Of a stretch of 64,000 nucleotides of DNA, positions 31,372-43,260 are shown piece by piece (position 1 is the stretch's first letter; the number at the start of each line of letters is the position of its first letter). The stretch is from the NCBI GenBank assembly GCA_030533445.1, contig CM060072.1, positions 23,829,109 to 23,893,108 on the forward strand, written 5' to 3'. The notes beneath the pieces were generated by a model. It was not told where the DNA came from. It ran no database searches and saw only the letters and a list, made by a program, of their open reading frames with translations. Source of the stretch: Cyprinodon diabolis. Its lineage: Eukaryota; Chordata; Actinopteri; Cyprinodontiformes; Cyprinodontidae. Made by a program: the position numbers and the translations under genes.

Positions 31372-34324
31372 GGAGTCTGACGGGCCATCTGAAAACTGAT
31401 AAAACTCCTCATCTGATGTTGCCTGCTACTCTTTTTTTCTCCCACCAGAATCTCACTTTATCAGCTTTCATTGACTCTGGATGTGAAAGAAATCTCATTG
31501 ATTCAGATCTGGTCCAGCAATTAAATGTTGAGACTGTCCCTCTATCTAAGCCTCTCAGAGTATCTGCTATTGATGGAAAGAAGCTTCATCAAGTCACTCA
31601 TCAGACACAACCTCTAGAACTTTTAATCTCTGGAAACCATCGTGAAACTTTAACGTTTTTTGTTTTTCCTTCTGCATGCTCCCCTCTGGTGCTGGGATTC
31701 GAGTGGCTGGAACGTCATAACCCCCATATCAACTGGGCTGAACGCCACATTGAGTCTTGGTCCACTTCCTGTCACGAGTCATGCCTTCGTTCTGCAGCTC
31801 CTGCTATTCAGTCCCCTAGAGGTAGGGGGGAGATGGACTCTCCTGACCTTACTTCTGTTCCTCCCGAGTATTATGATCTGGCACCAGTCTTCAGTAAGGT
31901 CAGTGCGACGTCTCTTCCACCTCACAGACCATATGACTGCGCCATAGATTTACTACCAGGAGCCCCCCTTCCCAGCAGTAGACTATACAACATCTCCAAA
32001 CCTGAACGCGAGACCATGGAAAATTATATCAATGATTCCCTAGCTGCTGGAATTATTCGTCCATCTTCATCTCCTCTTGGTGCTGGTTTCTTTTTTGTGG
32101 GTAAAAAAGATGGTTCCCTACGACCCTGTATAGATTACAGAGGCTTAAATCAGATAACCGTCAAAAATAAGTACCCCCTACCATTACTGGCATCAGCGTT
32201 TGAACCTGTTAAGGGTGCAACAGTGTTCACTAAACTAGATTTGAGAAACGCTTATCACCTCCTTAGAATAAGAGAAGGAGATGAATGGAAGACAGCCTTT
32301 AAGACCCCCTTAGGCCAATTTGAGTATTTGGTCATGCCTTTTGGTCTCACAAATGCTCCTGCTTGTTTCCAAGCTCTTGTCAACGACGTTCTCAGAGATT
32401 TTTTGAACGTATTCGTTTTTGTATACATCGATGACATTTTGATTTACTCCAAGAACCTCTCTGACCACAAGAAACATGTTTGTCTAGTTCTTCAGAGACT
32501 ATTGGAAAACAAACTCTTTGTGAAAGCAGAAAAATGTGAATTTCACCAACCATCTGTCACTTTTTTAGGGTTTGTGCTCGAGGGCGGGCAGGGGAAGCCA
32601 TCTGAAGACAAGATAAAGGCAGTTCTGGACTGGCCGACTCCTGAAAACCGCAAACAGCTTCAGAGATTTCTTGGGTTTGCAAACTTTTACAGATGCTTCA
32701 TAAGGAACTATAGTCAAACAGCTCAACCTCTCACAACTCTGACTTCTGTGAAGAAGACCTTTCAATGAACACCTGAAGCCCAAAACACTTTTGAAAAATT
32801 AAAGAACCTGTTTTCCAGAGCACCCATCCTTATCCAGCCAGATCCTTCTAAGCAGTTTATCTTAGAGGTGGACGCATCTGACTCCGGTGTTGGAGCTGTT
32901 TTATCTCAGCAATCTGACTCAGACCAAAAAACTCACCCCTGTGCTTTTTTTTTCACGTAGACTCTCACCAGCGGAGCAAAATTATGATGTTGGAGACCGA
33001 GAACTTCTAGCCATTAAAGTCGCCCTGGAGGAATGGAGACAGTGGCTCGAGGAGGCCGAGAATCAAGGATTGGTTTGGACAGACCACACAAACCTGGCTT
33101 ATCTCCAATCGGCAAAACGATCCAACCCACGTCATTCTAGATGGTCATTATTCTTTTCCCGTTTCAACCTCATTATTTCTTACAGACCTGGTTCCAAGAA
33201 CGTCAAGCCCGATTCTCTCTCTCGTCTGTACTCCACTGATCAACCTGAGACATCCGAGCCTGTTCTTCCTGCCTCCTGTACTGTTGGAGTCGTTTCCTGG
33301 GAGATCACTGATCTCATCAACTCTGCCCTAGCCTCTGAACCTGACCCAGGTAACGGCCCTCCAAATAAAACTTATGTTCCATCTTCCGTCAGATCCCGAC
33401 TGATCCAGTGGATGCATGCAGCTAAATTTTCCGCCCATCCTGGAGTGAGCCGAACCATTGCCCTCATTACAAGACATTTCTGGTGGCCATCACTACACAA
33501 GGACTTTAAGGAGTACGTTTTGGCATGTCCCATCTGCGCCAGAAATAAGACCTCTCATCAACCACCTTCTGGTCTGCTGCATCCTCTACCTGTTCCAACC
33601 CGTCCTTGGTCACATATCGCCGTTGATTTTGTCACCGGTCTCCCGATTTCCAGAGGTATGTCCACCATTTTAACCATCGTCGACCGTTTTTCCAAGGCCT
33701 GTCACTTAATTCCCCTCAGGAAACTTCCCACGGCTTTCCAGACGGCCCAGCTTCTCGTGAAGCATGTTTTCCGACTCCATGGTATTCCACAAGAAATCCT
33801 CTCTGACCGCGGTCCTCAGTTCATCTCACAGGTCTGGAAAGCTTTCTGTTCTGCGTTAAACTGTAACTTCTCCCTCACCTCTGGTTATCACCCACAGTCT
33901 AACGGGCAGACGGAGAGGATGAATCAACAACTAGAATCCACTCTCCGCTGCCTAACATCCAATAACCCTACTGACTGGAGTCAGTTTCTGACCTGGATCG
34001 AGTACGCCGATAACTCATTAAAATCCGCTTCTACTGGTTTATCCCCATTCCAAGTTTCCATTGGTTATCAGCCTCCACTTTTCCCTGCAGACGAGAGAGA
34101 GATAACGGTCAGATCAGTCCATCACCACATCCGCCGTTGTTCGCTGGATCGTGGACTCCCGTCGGCGAGGTCGCGGATGGCAGTACCTCGTCGACTGGGA
34201 GGGCTACGGTCCGGAGGACCGCATCTGGGTTCCTGGCTCATACATCCTCGATCCGTCCATGATCGAGGAATATGAGAGTTCCCTCCCGTCCACTTCCTCG
34301 GGACCGCGAAGAGGCGGTCGTTGA
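31341..34324 (+). pseudogene. Pol of gypsy element, disrupted
   Basis: Open from 31341 in the -1 frame relative to gag (31-base overlap; the first ATG is far inside, so a frameshift or other read-through is presumed). Domains in order: aspartic protease with [12 protein letters not shown] (about 31470), reverse transcriptase with [11 protein letters not shown] (about 32,420-32,450), RNase H with [14 protein letters not shown] and [10 protein letters not shown], integrase with an HHCC-type zinc region ending CPICARN, and the D-D-E blocks [15 protein letters not shown] and [10 protein letters not shown]. The end is a partial chromodomain ([20 protein letters not shown], 34,170-34,230). Breaks: a TGA at 32766-32768, a 1-base length change in a T run at about 32,945-32,953, and a deletion near 34,135-34,142 that removes the integrase C-terminal part and shifts frame. 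Not functional. Confidence 0.9.
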
Positions 34325-34335
34325 GAGGGGGGTAC

Positions 34336-35049
34336 TGTTGGGATCTGGAGATGTACCACCTTCCACCAGCAGAGTGCGCTGTGGGTCTCCTGGGGTGGAG
34401 CCCTCCAGCACACCTGAGACGCATCTTCTCATCAGGAGACCTGCCTTTCATAAGCAGCTGCCAGACCTTTCTTCGACACCGCAGTGTTGACCTTAGTTTG
34501 GTTAGCAACCTGAGCCTCTGTTACCTGAAGAATCTAAGCTGTCTCTAAGTGAGAGAACTGGTTCTAACCTTCCTCTGTCTTTGCTCACAGGAAACCTGTC
34601 TCAAGCCTGAAGCTCTGGGTGAGCTTAACCTGCCTTCCAGCCCTGGTGAGTTAAACCTGAAGATTCCTATTTTGGATTCCCCCTGCTGCTCTCTGTGAAG
34701 AGCTGGAAACTCTGATCAAGGTCTGCCATTCAAAGTCAGAAGCTAGACGCTGCAGCTGCTTGAGCACTCTGCTGAACCAACAGTCTCTGGACCCAACGGT
34801 TCCCTCTCTCACAAGAGAAGCCTGGACCCCGTCAAGGTAGAATCAGAATTATCTCAAAAGACTCTTTAATCATCTGCCTGCCCAGCTAATCAAACTATCA
34901 TCTCTGCAGACTTCAGTGAACCCAACCCCGGACCTGTTCCAGATCCAGTTCATGTCTTTGTGTCAAACATCTTTAATAAACTCTGTTAAACTTTTATCCA
35001 GCCTCCTTTGTGTTCTGCATGTGGATTTGATATTAAACCGATCATGACA
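34336..35049 (+). repeat. 3' LTR of gypsy element
   Basis: Same length as the 5' LTR, 12 substitutions by eye and no indels seen. The AATAAA is at 34975-34980. The segment matching the primer-binding position has one substitution here (ACCGCAGTGTT). Confidence 0.92.
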
Positions 35050-35054
35050 GAAAG

Positions 35055-35725
35055 GAATCATTATTCATACACTATACTCTCTCTCTTTATATATGGTTGG
35101 CCCCATTTACTACTAAAGGGTATTTTATTAACTGAGAGCTTCATTAAATAATTGAATGGTATAAATGTTAAATAATAGGACTTGTACCTTTTCAAGAATT
35201 CCCATAAATTCACCTTTATATTATTTCTTCTATTGAATTAAGTTTATTTTTAAAGCTCCAATTCACAAAATGTCACCTGGAGGCACTTTACTGAGATGAT
35301 TCAATCAGATGATACAGTCAAAGTGTTCAAGGTTTCCGATCTAAGGAAAACCATCTGAGAAGATTGTTACGTAAACAATAATAGAGTGTGTTCAGTTAGA
35401 GGCTTCTCCAGATCCGGTGCAACACAGACTGATACAGAAAATCCCTCCTACCTACAGCTATCATAGATTCCCCTTAGGATTAACAAAATTGTATTAAACT
35501 GAATGGCAATAATGAGGAAAATAATTGTGCAGCAAGTTCTAACTTCTAAAAGAAGCACATCAATCTGTGCTTCTTTTTTTTTCTTTAAAAGAAAAGAACC
35601 TTTACATTTCCACTCCAAGCTTTTTTTTTTTTACTAAAACTGTTGTCAGGTTCATACAGTATGCCATAGCAGTGGGCTCAAGGTTCAGTGAAGAGCTGAT
35701 GTGAAATGTGTTACGATTAGACTAA
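35055..35725 (-). other. zdhhc23 3' flank with interspersed repeat
   Basis: Downstream of the zdhhc23 stop. About 35,240-35,420 is a second copy of the repeat at 9,505 (shares 'CCAATTCACAAAATGTCACC' and 'GGCACTTTACTGAG'). TTTATT at 35243-35248 could serve as a - strand polyadenylation signal, which would then lie in the repeat. Nothing else recognised. Confidence 0.5.
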
Positions 35726-38700
35726 CTAGACTAAGTCTGTGGGACTGGAGTGAAATGACATAAAACAATCTGTCATGGTGAGGAACTCAACCCAGTTTTG
35801 ATAGAAGCCACGTGAATACTCCCCAGTGTCGATGATGAGTCCCCACAGACGGCTTTGGCCCTTTTTGTTCCTCACAGCCAGCTGAGCCTCCCGCCCAGTC
35901 ACATTGAAGCTGATGTTCACAACCTGAGCCACCAGAAGGTAGAGCAATCCAACAGTGATAATGCTGCTGTACCAACAGCAGGTGAAGCAAAGGGCCGTGC
36001 TGTAAACACAGATGGAGCAAACACATCACTACATGTCATGTAACACACAATGATTATTAAAAAAAAGTTTGTGATAAATAAAAGATGTTAAAAACTTAAA
36101 AGTCAATCGCAGAGTAGACTTCTGTTCCAAATGCATCTTTTTCTTGATAAAACATTAATATTTCAAGTTTGTCGATATTCTCCTGCAGACAGTTTTTAAA
36201 AGGGCTGCAGCACCTGGGCTGGCTGTAGACGCCGGGGCAGTAGAAGAGGGCCGTCATCAGATACTGACGAGGACAGAGGCTGCGGAGCACCAAACTGGTC
36301 CCGTACACGGCAGTCAGCACAAACACACAGAGGGTCTGCAGGAAGCTGCGGTGATTTGCTTGTCCGACGCAGCTGTTTATCCTGCAGCATCTCAACATGC
36401 AACACAGACGGCAGACGGGTCAGTTGATGGAGAGAAAAATGCACCTAAAATTTTATTTCACATTTTCTTGTGTTACAGTCAGAAGCTTTGATTTACCTAA
36501 CTTAGTGAATAATTAAAAGCTAAAATAATCCATCGTTTTCAAAGTGGTTCGACAAAGAAAAGTGTGGCATCGATTTCAATTCAATTCTGTCCCCATATGA
36601 ACTAAGAGCAACCAATTTCATTTAAAGCCCTTGATTAATAAACCCAATCCAAGAGTTTGTTACTCAATCTCAAAATCTCAGTATAAATGCAATTATTTTG
36701 TCAAGGTGTGAGATGTTTGCCCAAAGTAACTCAGAAGCAGCTTCAGAGACCTACTGATCAGGAAGGTTGTCTGCTAAGAAAAGTATTAGGAATGCAGGCC
36801 ATAAATCTGACCCTTATAGAAGATTGTCATGAAAAAAGGGATTTGTTTTCATTTTTAATATAAGAGAGTACTCTAGTCAGTGTCCTCTTCCCTCCATAAA
36901 AGACACTTCATCCCAGCGCTGCGTGCCCCAATCCCATGACATCATCAATGACCCCTCACCCCCCCACCATGGACTGTTCTCCTTGCTGCCCCATGGGAAG
37001 AGGCTTTGCAGGATTCAATGCAGGTCCAGCAAATTCTAAAACAGCTTCTTCCCCACCGCCTTCAGACAGCATAAGTGTTGAAAAAACTCTAATAGAGTTG
37101 GGTTTCTATTAAAGTGTTTAATTTTTCATGTAGGCCAAGCAGACTTTTATTTAATATCTACATGCTCCCCCTGACTTAGATCTTAATAAAAAACAACACA
37201 AGTTACCATAACTATGCAGACGACACACAGCTGTATATTACGATGTGAACATGTGACTATTGACCTTTTCAGGCACTTGGTAAATAATTGAATAAAAAAT
37301 TCTAAATGCACAAATGTGCCAACATTTTATTTAGTTGAAGCAAAATAAAACTGAAGAAATATATTTTGCACCAAATAAAAAGCATTTAAAAGTTATCACC
37401 TTTAAAGACTCATAATATCAGAAAAAAAGTCATCCTCCTGTCACCCAAAGAACATTTCTAAGAATAAAGGTCTTACGTCTCAACAGGACCTTGAAAAACT
37501 ACTTAAAGAGTTCATTATTAGTAGAATTAATTGATGGTATATTCACAGGCCTCCCTGAAGAATGGATCATGTAGCTGCAGCTGATTCCGAATTCTGCTGC
37601 CTGCACCCTCACCAAAGCTAAGAAGGTGGACCACATCAGCCAAATCCTCAAAAGTAAAAAGTCCCAAAATTTAAAGATTTGTGTGACTTAAAAACTGCTC
37701 AATTCATCCATAAATGTAACACATTTCTAATAAAAGGGTGTATGAGCATCATGCTGTAGGATAACCACTGCTCTGCAAGGATAGAGAAGGCAAAGTTGAT
37801 CGGAAGATGGATGGAGCTAAATTTAGATCAAACATCTGGTTGTGAAAGAGGACTGGGGAGGGAGGTTCATTAAATTGTTTTATAACCATGTTTCACAACT
37901 TGCATTTAGTTGTTCTTTGAATTATAGTCAACAAGAGAAATGATTTAGATATGGCAAGTTTTTAAAAGCCATTTATGTCATTTGTAATTTGTTTTCATAA
38001 AACAAAAAGACATTCAAAGATACTAATCTAATCTGGTGTGAGAAAGGCTTAGATTTAATTTCTAAACTATATTGCCCAGCCCCAAAGCTGGTTGATATAT
38101 AACTTGGTCCTGTTGTGAAAGGTTAGGAAGGAGGAGTACTAATTATGTCACATTTTCAAATGTCTTTGTTCTTTCCACTTTGAGTTTCTCTCCATATAAA
38201 TTTTCAATCAAATAAAATGTTTCTAAAGTGGCAAAGCATATTTATTTCTAATCTGAACAGTGTTAACTTCTATCTAATTTAGATAAGCTTGAGTTATTTT
38301 CTCACCAGGATTCTAAGCAACTTGCATCTTTGCATTACTGAACAAATAAAAGTTTTGTTTTTCAATCTGTATTTTAAATAACATTAAAATTAGCAGTATT
38401 GCTAACAGATAACTCACACATTTTCTGATAATTCTGTAACATATCCAAGTGTGAAAACGTGAGCCTTCTAACTTCTTTTGTTAAAAGGACTTTTTTTTCT
38501 GCAGGTATGCAGCCTGGGCACTAGCATTCACTAGATCCAGCATTTTATTTGGGAAGATCAGCAAGAAAACGGATCTAAACCATTATAACTAAGACCCACC
38601 AGACACAGTGGTGGTCCAGACGTTGAACACATAATCCACAGGTTCTGCAGTGTCCAGCACGCGGGGGTCGCATTATTTTGCACACAGGACACAAGGTCCA

Positions 38701-40348
38701 TTTTGTTGGCTTTGGATGTTTTCTTGTCTTTTCTGAGTCTGCTGACTGAATACATCCATCAGAATTGGTTAACTCATTCTCCGCATCCATCTGCTGATGG
38801 TTTGCTTCATGCAGAGAGGCAGTGACAAATCCCGGACCTCTCTTAGTGTGAATAAGGGACACTATGGTGAGAATCATCCCAGTGGTCACAGCAAACGTCT
38901 GCAGTGGGCTTACATCTCCACGGGGTAAGATCTCTGTGATGAAGAGGTAATACATGTAGGCCAGAGAGTACAGTGCGAGGGTGAGGAAGAAGAGGGTGCG
39001 CCTTTTCCTTCGGTGCGTGGCATAGTAGTAAGACAGCACCAGGCCTGGCAGAGCCGTCAGGATGATGATGCCCAGCAGGTAGTGAAGAGCTGCAGCTTTC
39101 AGCAGGAGAGGCAGTAGAAGCAGAGCTGGGATCATGGAGATCTTCATGTTGTCCATCATGGTCCCGAAGGCAGGACACTGGATCCCACAAGAAGGTGGTT
39201 TCTCCTTCAGCCAGCTATGGAGAGCAGGGACATGAGTCATAACAGAAAAAATATACCATCAAACATTGTGCTGCAGTTTATCTCAGCTGAATTGTGAAAC
39301 TCTTGTGCTGCAAACTTTTTGGGGCTAATTACTGGCATTTGTGTCACTATTAACTTGATTTCTAATATAACATTCCTTTGTGTTCAAACCCTTAGCATAA
39401 ATGGAAATTCACATTAAATTTGATATGTGTTTTTAACATATTTAAATCTTTAAAGCTCTCAGAAAAGAGGACGAACAAGTAGTATCAGTTAGTGAAAAAA
39501 AGATTAAAAAAAAGTTTTATCTTTAGATTCCATTTAGCAGTGCTGATAGTTTAGACTAACTGTTCAGCCTTTCTTCTCAGAAAAACATTTAAAAGAAAGA
39601 ATTAAATCCTTTTAGGCTACATATCTTCCAAAAAATACTTAGAGATGTTTTAAATGTTGAAAAATTTTATAGTAATGTCATGTTTAAGGGTTTAATTTGG
39701 CACAATATCTATTTGTTTATTCTTTTGCACTGCTCTGAACCTTCCACATTAATGCCTTTTGCACCATGTCTCTCCTAAACTTTTCACATTTTGATCACTA
39801 CTGCTCTTTATATATTGAAATGTTCATTTCAGTGCTAAACTGCTCATTCAATGCCGAAAAGCTGTGTCTATCAAACATTTTTTTTAATGCATTCTTTGTA
39901 TACTAAATAACAATAAAGTTTATATAAGTCTAGTTTTGATTGTTTTCCTACGTTTACATAGTTTGGGTTATTAGTTAAGTCTTTTCATAATTATTCTATT
40001 TTTTTCTTTTAATTTTCTCAAATTGTTCTTTGTTAATATTAAATGTATTTTTCTAGTTTACATACAGCAAGTTGTGGATAATCAATGGACTCTGTTGCCT
40101 GTTTAAGAGGCTCACGTTGAAGGATTGCTTCCAATAAGCAAACATTTTCTTCCTACATTTTTTTCAGCTTTCTGTTACAGTCTCACAGATTTCTGTATCA
40201 TCGTAGCAGTTTCATCACAGTGCTCATACCTACTGAAAGCTTCATCCAGGTCTTCACAGTCACAGCAACACCTGCACTGGTTGATATCACATTCACAGCA
40301 ACACATACGATCGTCTGGCTCTGGAGGCTTCAGCTTCTCCCATATCAT
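35726..40348 (-). CDS. zdhhc23: Palmitoyltransferase ZDHHC23
   Basis: Membrane S-acyltransferase that transfers palmitate from CoA to cysteines. Four coding exons on the - strand: 40230-40348, 38600-39214, 36214-36381, 35726-35999, total 1176 nt (391 residues; human 409). Residues 15-31 form a Cys-rich N-terminus ([17 protein letters not shown]), as in human. Two hydrophobic pairs (about 68-104 and 113-158) precede the DHHC Cys-rich domain at 215-258 ([18 protein letters not shown], then LDHHCVW with the DHHC motif at 240-243). Two further membrane helices follow (ALFYC..., [17 protein letters not shown]). The C-terminus TDLV matches the position of the PDZ ligand by which mammalian ZDHHC23 (NIDD) binds nNOS. 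TTTAGCAG just before the ATG is a good acceptor, so a non-coding upstream exon is likely. Introns hold LINE remnants. Confidence 0.94.
36885..37080 (+). mobile_element. LINE 3' region fragment in zdhhc23 intron
   Basis: The sequence 'CACCATGGACTGTTCTCC...TGCTGCCCCATGGGAAGAGG...CCAGCAAATTCTAAAACAGCTTCTTCCCC' matches the end of an ORF seen in fish LINEs. It is short and degraded. Confidence 0.55.
37135..37685 (+). mobile_element. L2-like LINE remnant in zdhhc23 intron
   Basis: 37203-37244 translates to [13 protein letters not shown], the reverse-transcriptase catalytic motif of L2-type LINEs. About 400 bases later LQLIPNSAA and [11 protein letters not shown] from the same ORF follow, with a shortened, frame-broken middle. 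It is inactive and opposite in strand to zdhhc23. Confidence 0.7.
37690..38595 (-). other. zdhhc23 intron, nothing recognised
   Basis: AT-rich intron sequence up to the exon ending at 38600. No further repeats with clear identity. Confidence 0.5.
39215..40229 (-). other. zdhhc23 first coding intron
   Basis: 1.0 kb of AT-rich intron, no exon or named repeat. Confidence 0.5.
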
Positions 40349-40636
40349 AGTGACCTGCTAAATATGCCACTAACGTTTTGAGCCACCACAACTTTAAAAG
40401 AAAATAGAAGGATAGATATGCAACATGTCTGTTAGCTAAATAGTAAAAAAAAAACATGTTTAAAATAATATTTCTAACACATAGATATCTCCAAAGTGTG
40501 GCGACTCAATTCAGAATTATTGAACAATATTAAACTGACAGATTGATTAAGAACAGCATTAAACAGGGAAACAGCAAAATGGGTCTATTGTAACTTTGGA
40601 GGAGCTCCACCGCTCAGGTAGTATTAGGTAGTACAG

Positions 40637-41330
40637 GCCCGTATTCACAAACATTTGCAAAATGTCTTAGAATTCAAAGATTAAGATAAAAACATCAAAA
40701 TTATGCTCTTGTTTTGATACAGGGATAAAATAAGGTATATACTATATGAAGGAGAAGGCACTGCTGTCAGAAGAGTCAAAAAAGAAAACGGTTTGCAAAC
40801 ATGGAAGTCTGCAAGATGAAGTGGAAAACTACCTCATCATTCTCTGTCTTTTCAGCAAGGTTCAAGTATTTGGGCAGAGTTGATTGTAAGATGTAGCTGA
40901 ATGCTACAGTTAGCCAGTGCTACATTAGAACACTTTAGATCTGATCATATTTATTGGTGGCCTAGTCAAAGTTCAGACATATGATGAAAGGAGAATCAGT
41001 GGTAAGAATTTAAATGTTTTTGTCCTCAATGCTTTTTCTGTATCTTGCAAAGAAAAAAAAAATGCAAAATGTCTCTAATTGTGCAAAACCATACATCAGT
41101 AGAATAGCAGCTGTAACAGCAGCAAAAGTCACTTCCACAGAATACCTGCACGGAACACTTTTCAGATTTTATTTGTTAAGAAACTGTGAAAACGATGCCA
41201 CCACTTTCATGTTACTTAAAATTAGGCAAAATATATTGTTGTACAATTGCAAAAGAAAAACAAAAAAAAAAACACAGTTACATTTCTGTGATTAAGTGGG
41301 AATCTGAATACTTTTGTGATACATGGCTTA
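40637..41330 (+). mobile_element. Tc1-like remnant, 3' half, with other repeat debris
   Basis: About 40,955-41,330 follows the order of the end of a Tc1 element: GGCCTAGTCAAAGTTCAGAC, then CTAATTGTGCAAAACC, AGCTGTAACAGCAGCAAAAG, a TTTCAGATTTTATTTG segment and finally CTGAATACTTTTGTGATACA near the inverted repeat. The transposase frame is gone. At 40,637-40,740 'GGCCCGTATTCACAAACATT' resembles the end of an unrelated fish MITE. Confidence 0.6.
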
Positions 41331-41334
41331 ATCC

Positions 41335-43260
41335 TTATAAAGGCATGTATGCTCCTAAAATGAGCCTTTTAAATCGGACCAAAAACTGCTAGTTTTTCCT
41401 TAATTTGAACTGCAGGGTAAATGTTAAGATGTCATGTTGAGATAACAGGTGCTAATCTAATTTTGGGTGTTGCCTTGTGAAAAAGCAGAGACAAGAATTC
41501 ATCACATTTACACCACTTTCCTTTACATAATAAAAAGTTGATGATTTATGATAAACATGTGCAGACGACAGTGAAAAATTAAAGGATTGTACAGATTGAA
41601 TGCAATACAGGCTCCCACCAGAATAATTAAAACATGCTTTTTCATACATATGTACTTTTTGTTTGAAAAAAGAAATGACTACAATTCTGATTGCTTTTAC
41701 ATCCCAGAGGGTCTAATGTAATTTGTTAAAACAAGGCCAATGAATCTGAAGGGACTAACTATCTGGGTCAGTAAACCCAAGACCATAACGCTCTGAGATC
41801 AGAGACTTTAGACAGATGTTTTAAATGAATTTACATTTCTTACCCAGATCTATCTGAAACATAATTTTAAAAAATGACAGTTTTTGAATAATTGTGCATT
41901 TAACTATAATAAAAAATCAGTGCCGCTGAATTATATACTGAAAGTTTTAAAAGGTGAAGAAAACATTTGTAAAGTAAAACCATGGTTTCTTTTTGACTTA
42001 CCTTTTGTTTGTGATAAAATACCACCTAAAAAAGTTAGATTCCCTTATTCCAAGTGAAAGTTAAGCAGTCCTAAGGAGATGAATGAGGATGAAGAGAAAA
42101 AGTGAGCAACATGACCTCCTGTCATCGTGATCCTGCGAGTGACTGACGGGAAGGATGAACAGAGCAGCCTAGTAGCTCATCAGTCATTTGTGTTGGGAAA
42201 AAAAGGAAACTGGTATTTTACATCGCTGGTTGGGCTGCAGCTGCAGCCTGTCAGTGCAGGGAAATGCTTTTCATTGCTTAGATTCCCATAGAGGATGTGT
42301 CCTAACTGAAGGCAGCTTTGATTCCTCCTGAAGTGGTTTTGATATTGTATTGCATCTACCAGCTCACGTAACATTAAATAGTTTACAAGATGTCCCTTGG
42401 CGTACACTGTCAGTTGCCATTTTAGATTTAAACACGGGCATGCTTGGTAAATTTAGGATCCACCTCTGTGGGTTGGGGCAACCATGATCTGGGAGCCTGT
42501 CGTGCCGTTGCAGGACAGCTGATTGGTCTGTGCTGAGGTCTTCAAAAGCGGCAACAGCAGCCCTGATAATCTACACTGAGCTGGATGAGGTGTGCAGCAT
42601 GAGAAAGATGACAGGCACTCATAAGATTAGAGAGTGAGCATGATCCATGAACAGCCCCACCCTCAGGGATCACATTTCCGCCCACAAGATATTTGACCTT
42701 GCAGCTTCCACTCAGGAAACTGTGTGAGAGTGTTTATGGGAGATCTTTGCTCTGGTCTGTCTGTTTTCCAATAATCTCAGTGTGCAAATGTTTCATTTGT
42801 TGCACCTTTTTTCACCTAAAGTGACAACATGGTGACACTTCAAGGAAGTTTTCTCTACAATCATCTCTTCCCCCGCGGTGTTTAAAAGATGGTTCTGCTC
42901 TATCCTAATAAACACCTCAACAATTCATACCCGTTGAACCTCTTGACATTTTGTCACATTAAGTCTCAGTCCTTAACAGGATTGTTATTTTTTACCAGTG
43001 TGACAGCCAAATACTAAGATAAGAAATACTTACAAAATTCAGGTGAGATAGTGACAAAAGCAAACAGACATAGACTAATGACTAAAAACATTAGAATTAA
43101 AAGGCAACAACACCAACCCATTGTTGCCAAGTAGTGTTTTAGATGTAAAACGAAAATGCTTTGTTGCTGAGGGACTACGCACAGACAAACATACAGGTGA
43201 CATAAATACATTTAGATCTCTATAATTTAGAATAAAAAATGAAACAAATTGTGGAATAAT
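41335..43260. other. Intergenic, nothing recognised
   Basis: Upstream of zdhhc23. A non-coding first exon of that gene could lie here (an AAAATGGCAACTGAC stretch on the - strand near 42,415 is reminiscent of a promoter), but I cannot support one. No transposon ends seen. Confidence 0.4.

Larger units (their letters stand above)
29602..35049 (+). mobile_element. Ty3/gypsy chromovirus (Tf1/sushi-like), full length, pol broken
   Basis: 5448 bp with two 714-bp LTRs (29602-30315 and 34336-35049) that start TGTTGGG and end ATGACA, flanked by a perfect 5-bp target duplication GAAAG (29597-29601 and 35050-35054). By eye the LTRs differ at 12 positions (about 1.7%), so the insertion is fairly recent. 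Order: LTR, primer-binding position, gag, protease-RT-RNase H-integrase-chromodomain remnant, purine tract (AGAGGGGGG at 34324-34332), LTR. The chromodomain-like end and apparent self-priming signal place it near the Tf1/sushi group. Pol carries a nonsense codon, a 1-base indel and a large deletion. Confidence 0.95.

Noticed and set aside
35787..36029. Alternative - strand frame over the last zdhhc23 exon
   Set aside because: The other frame ([14 protein letters not shown]) matches ZDHHC23 and joins in phase with the upstream exon.
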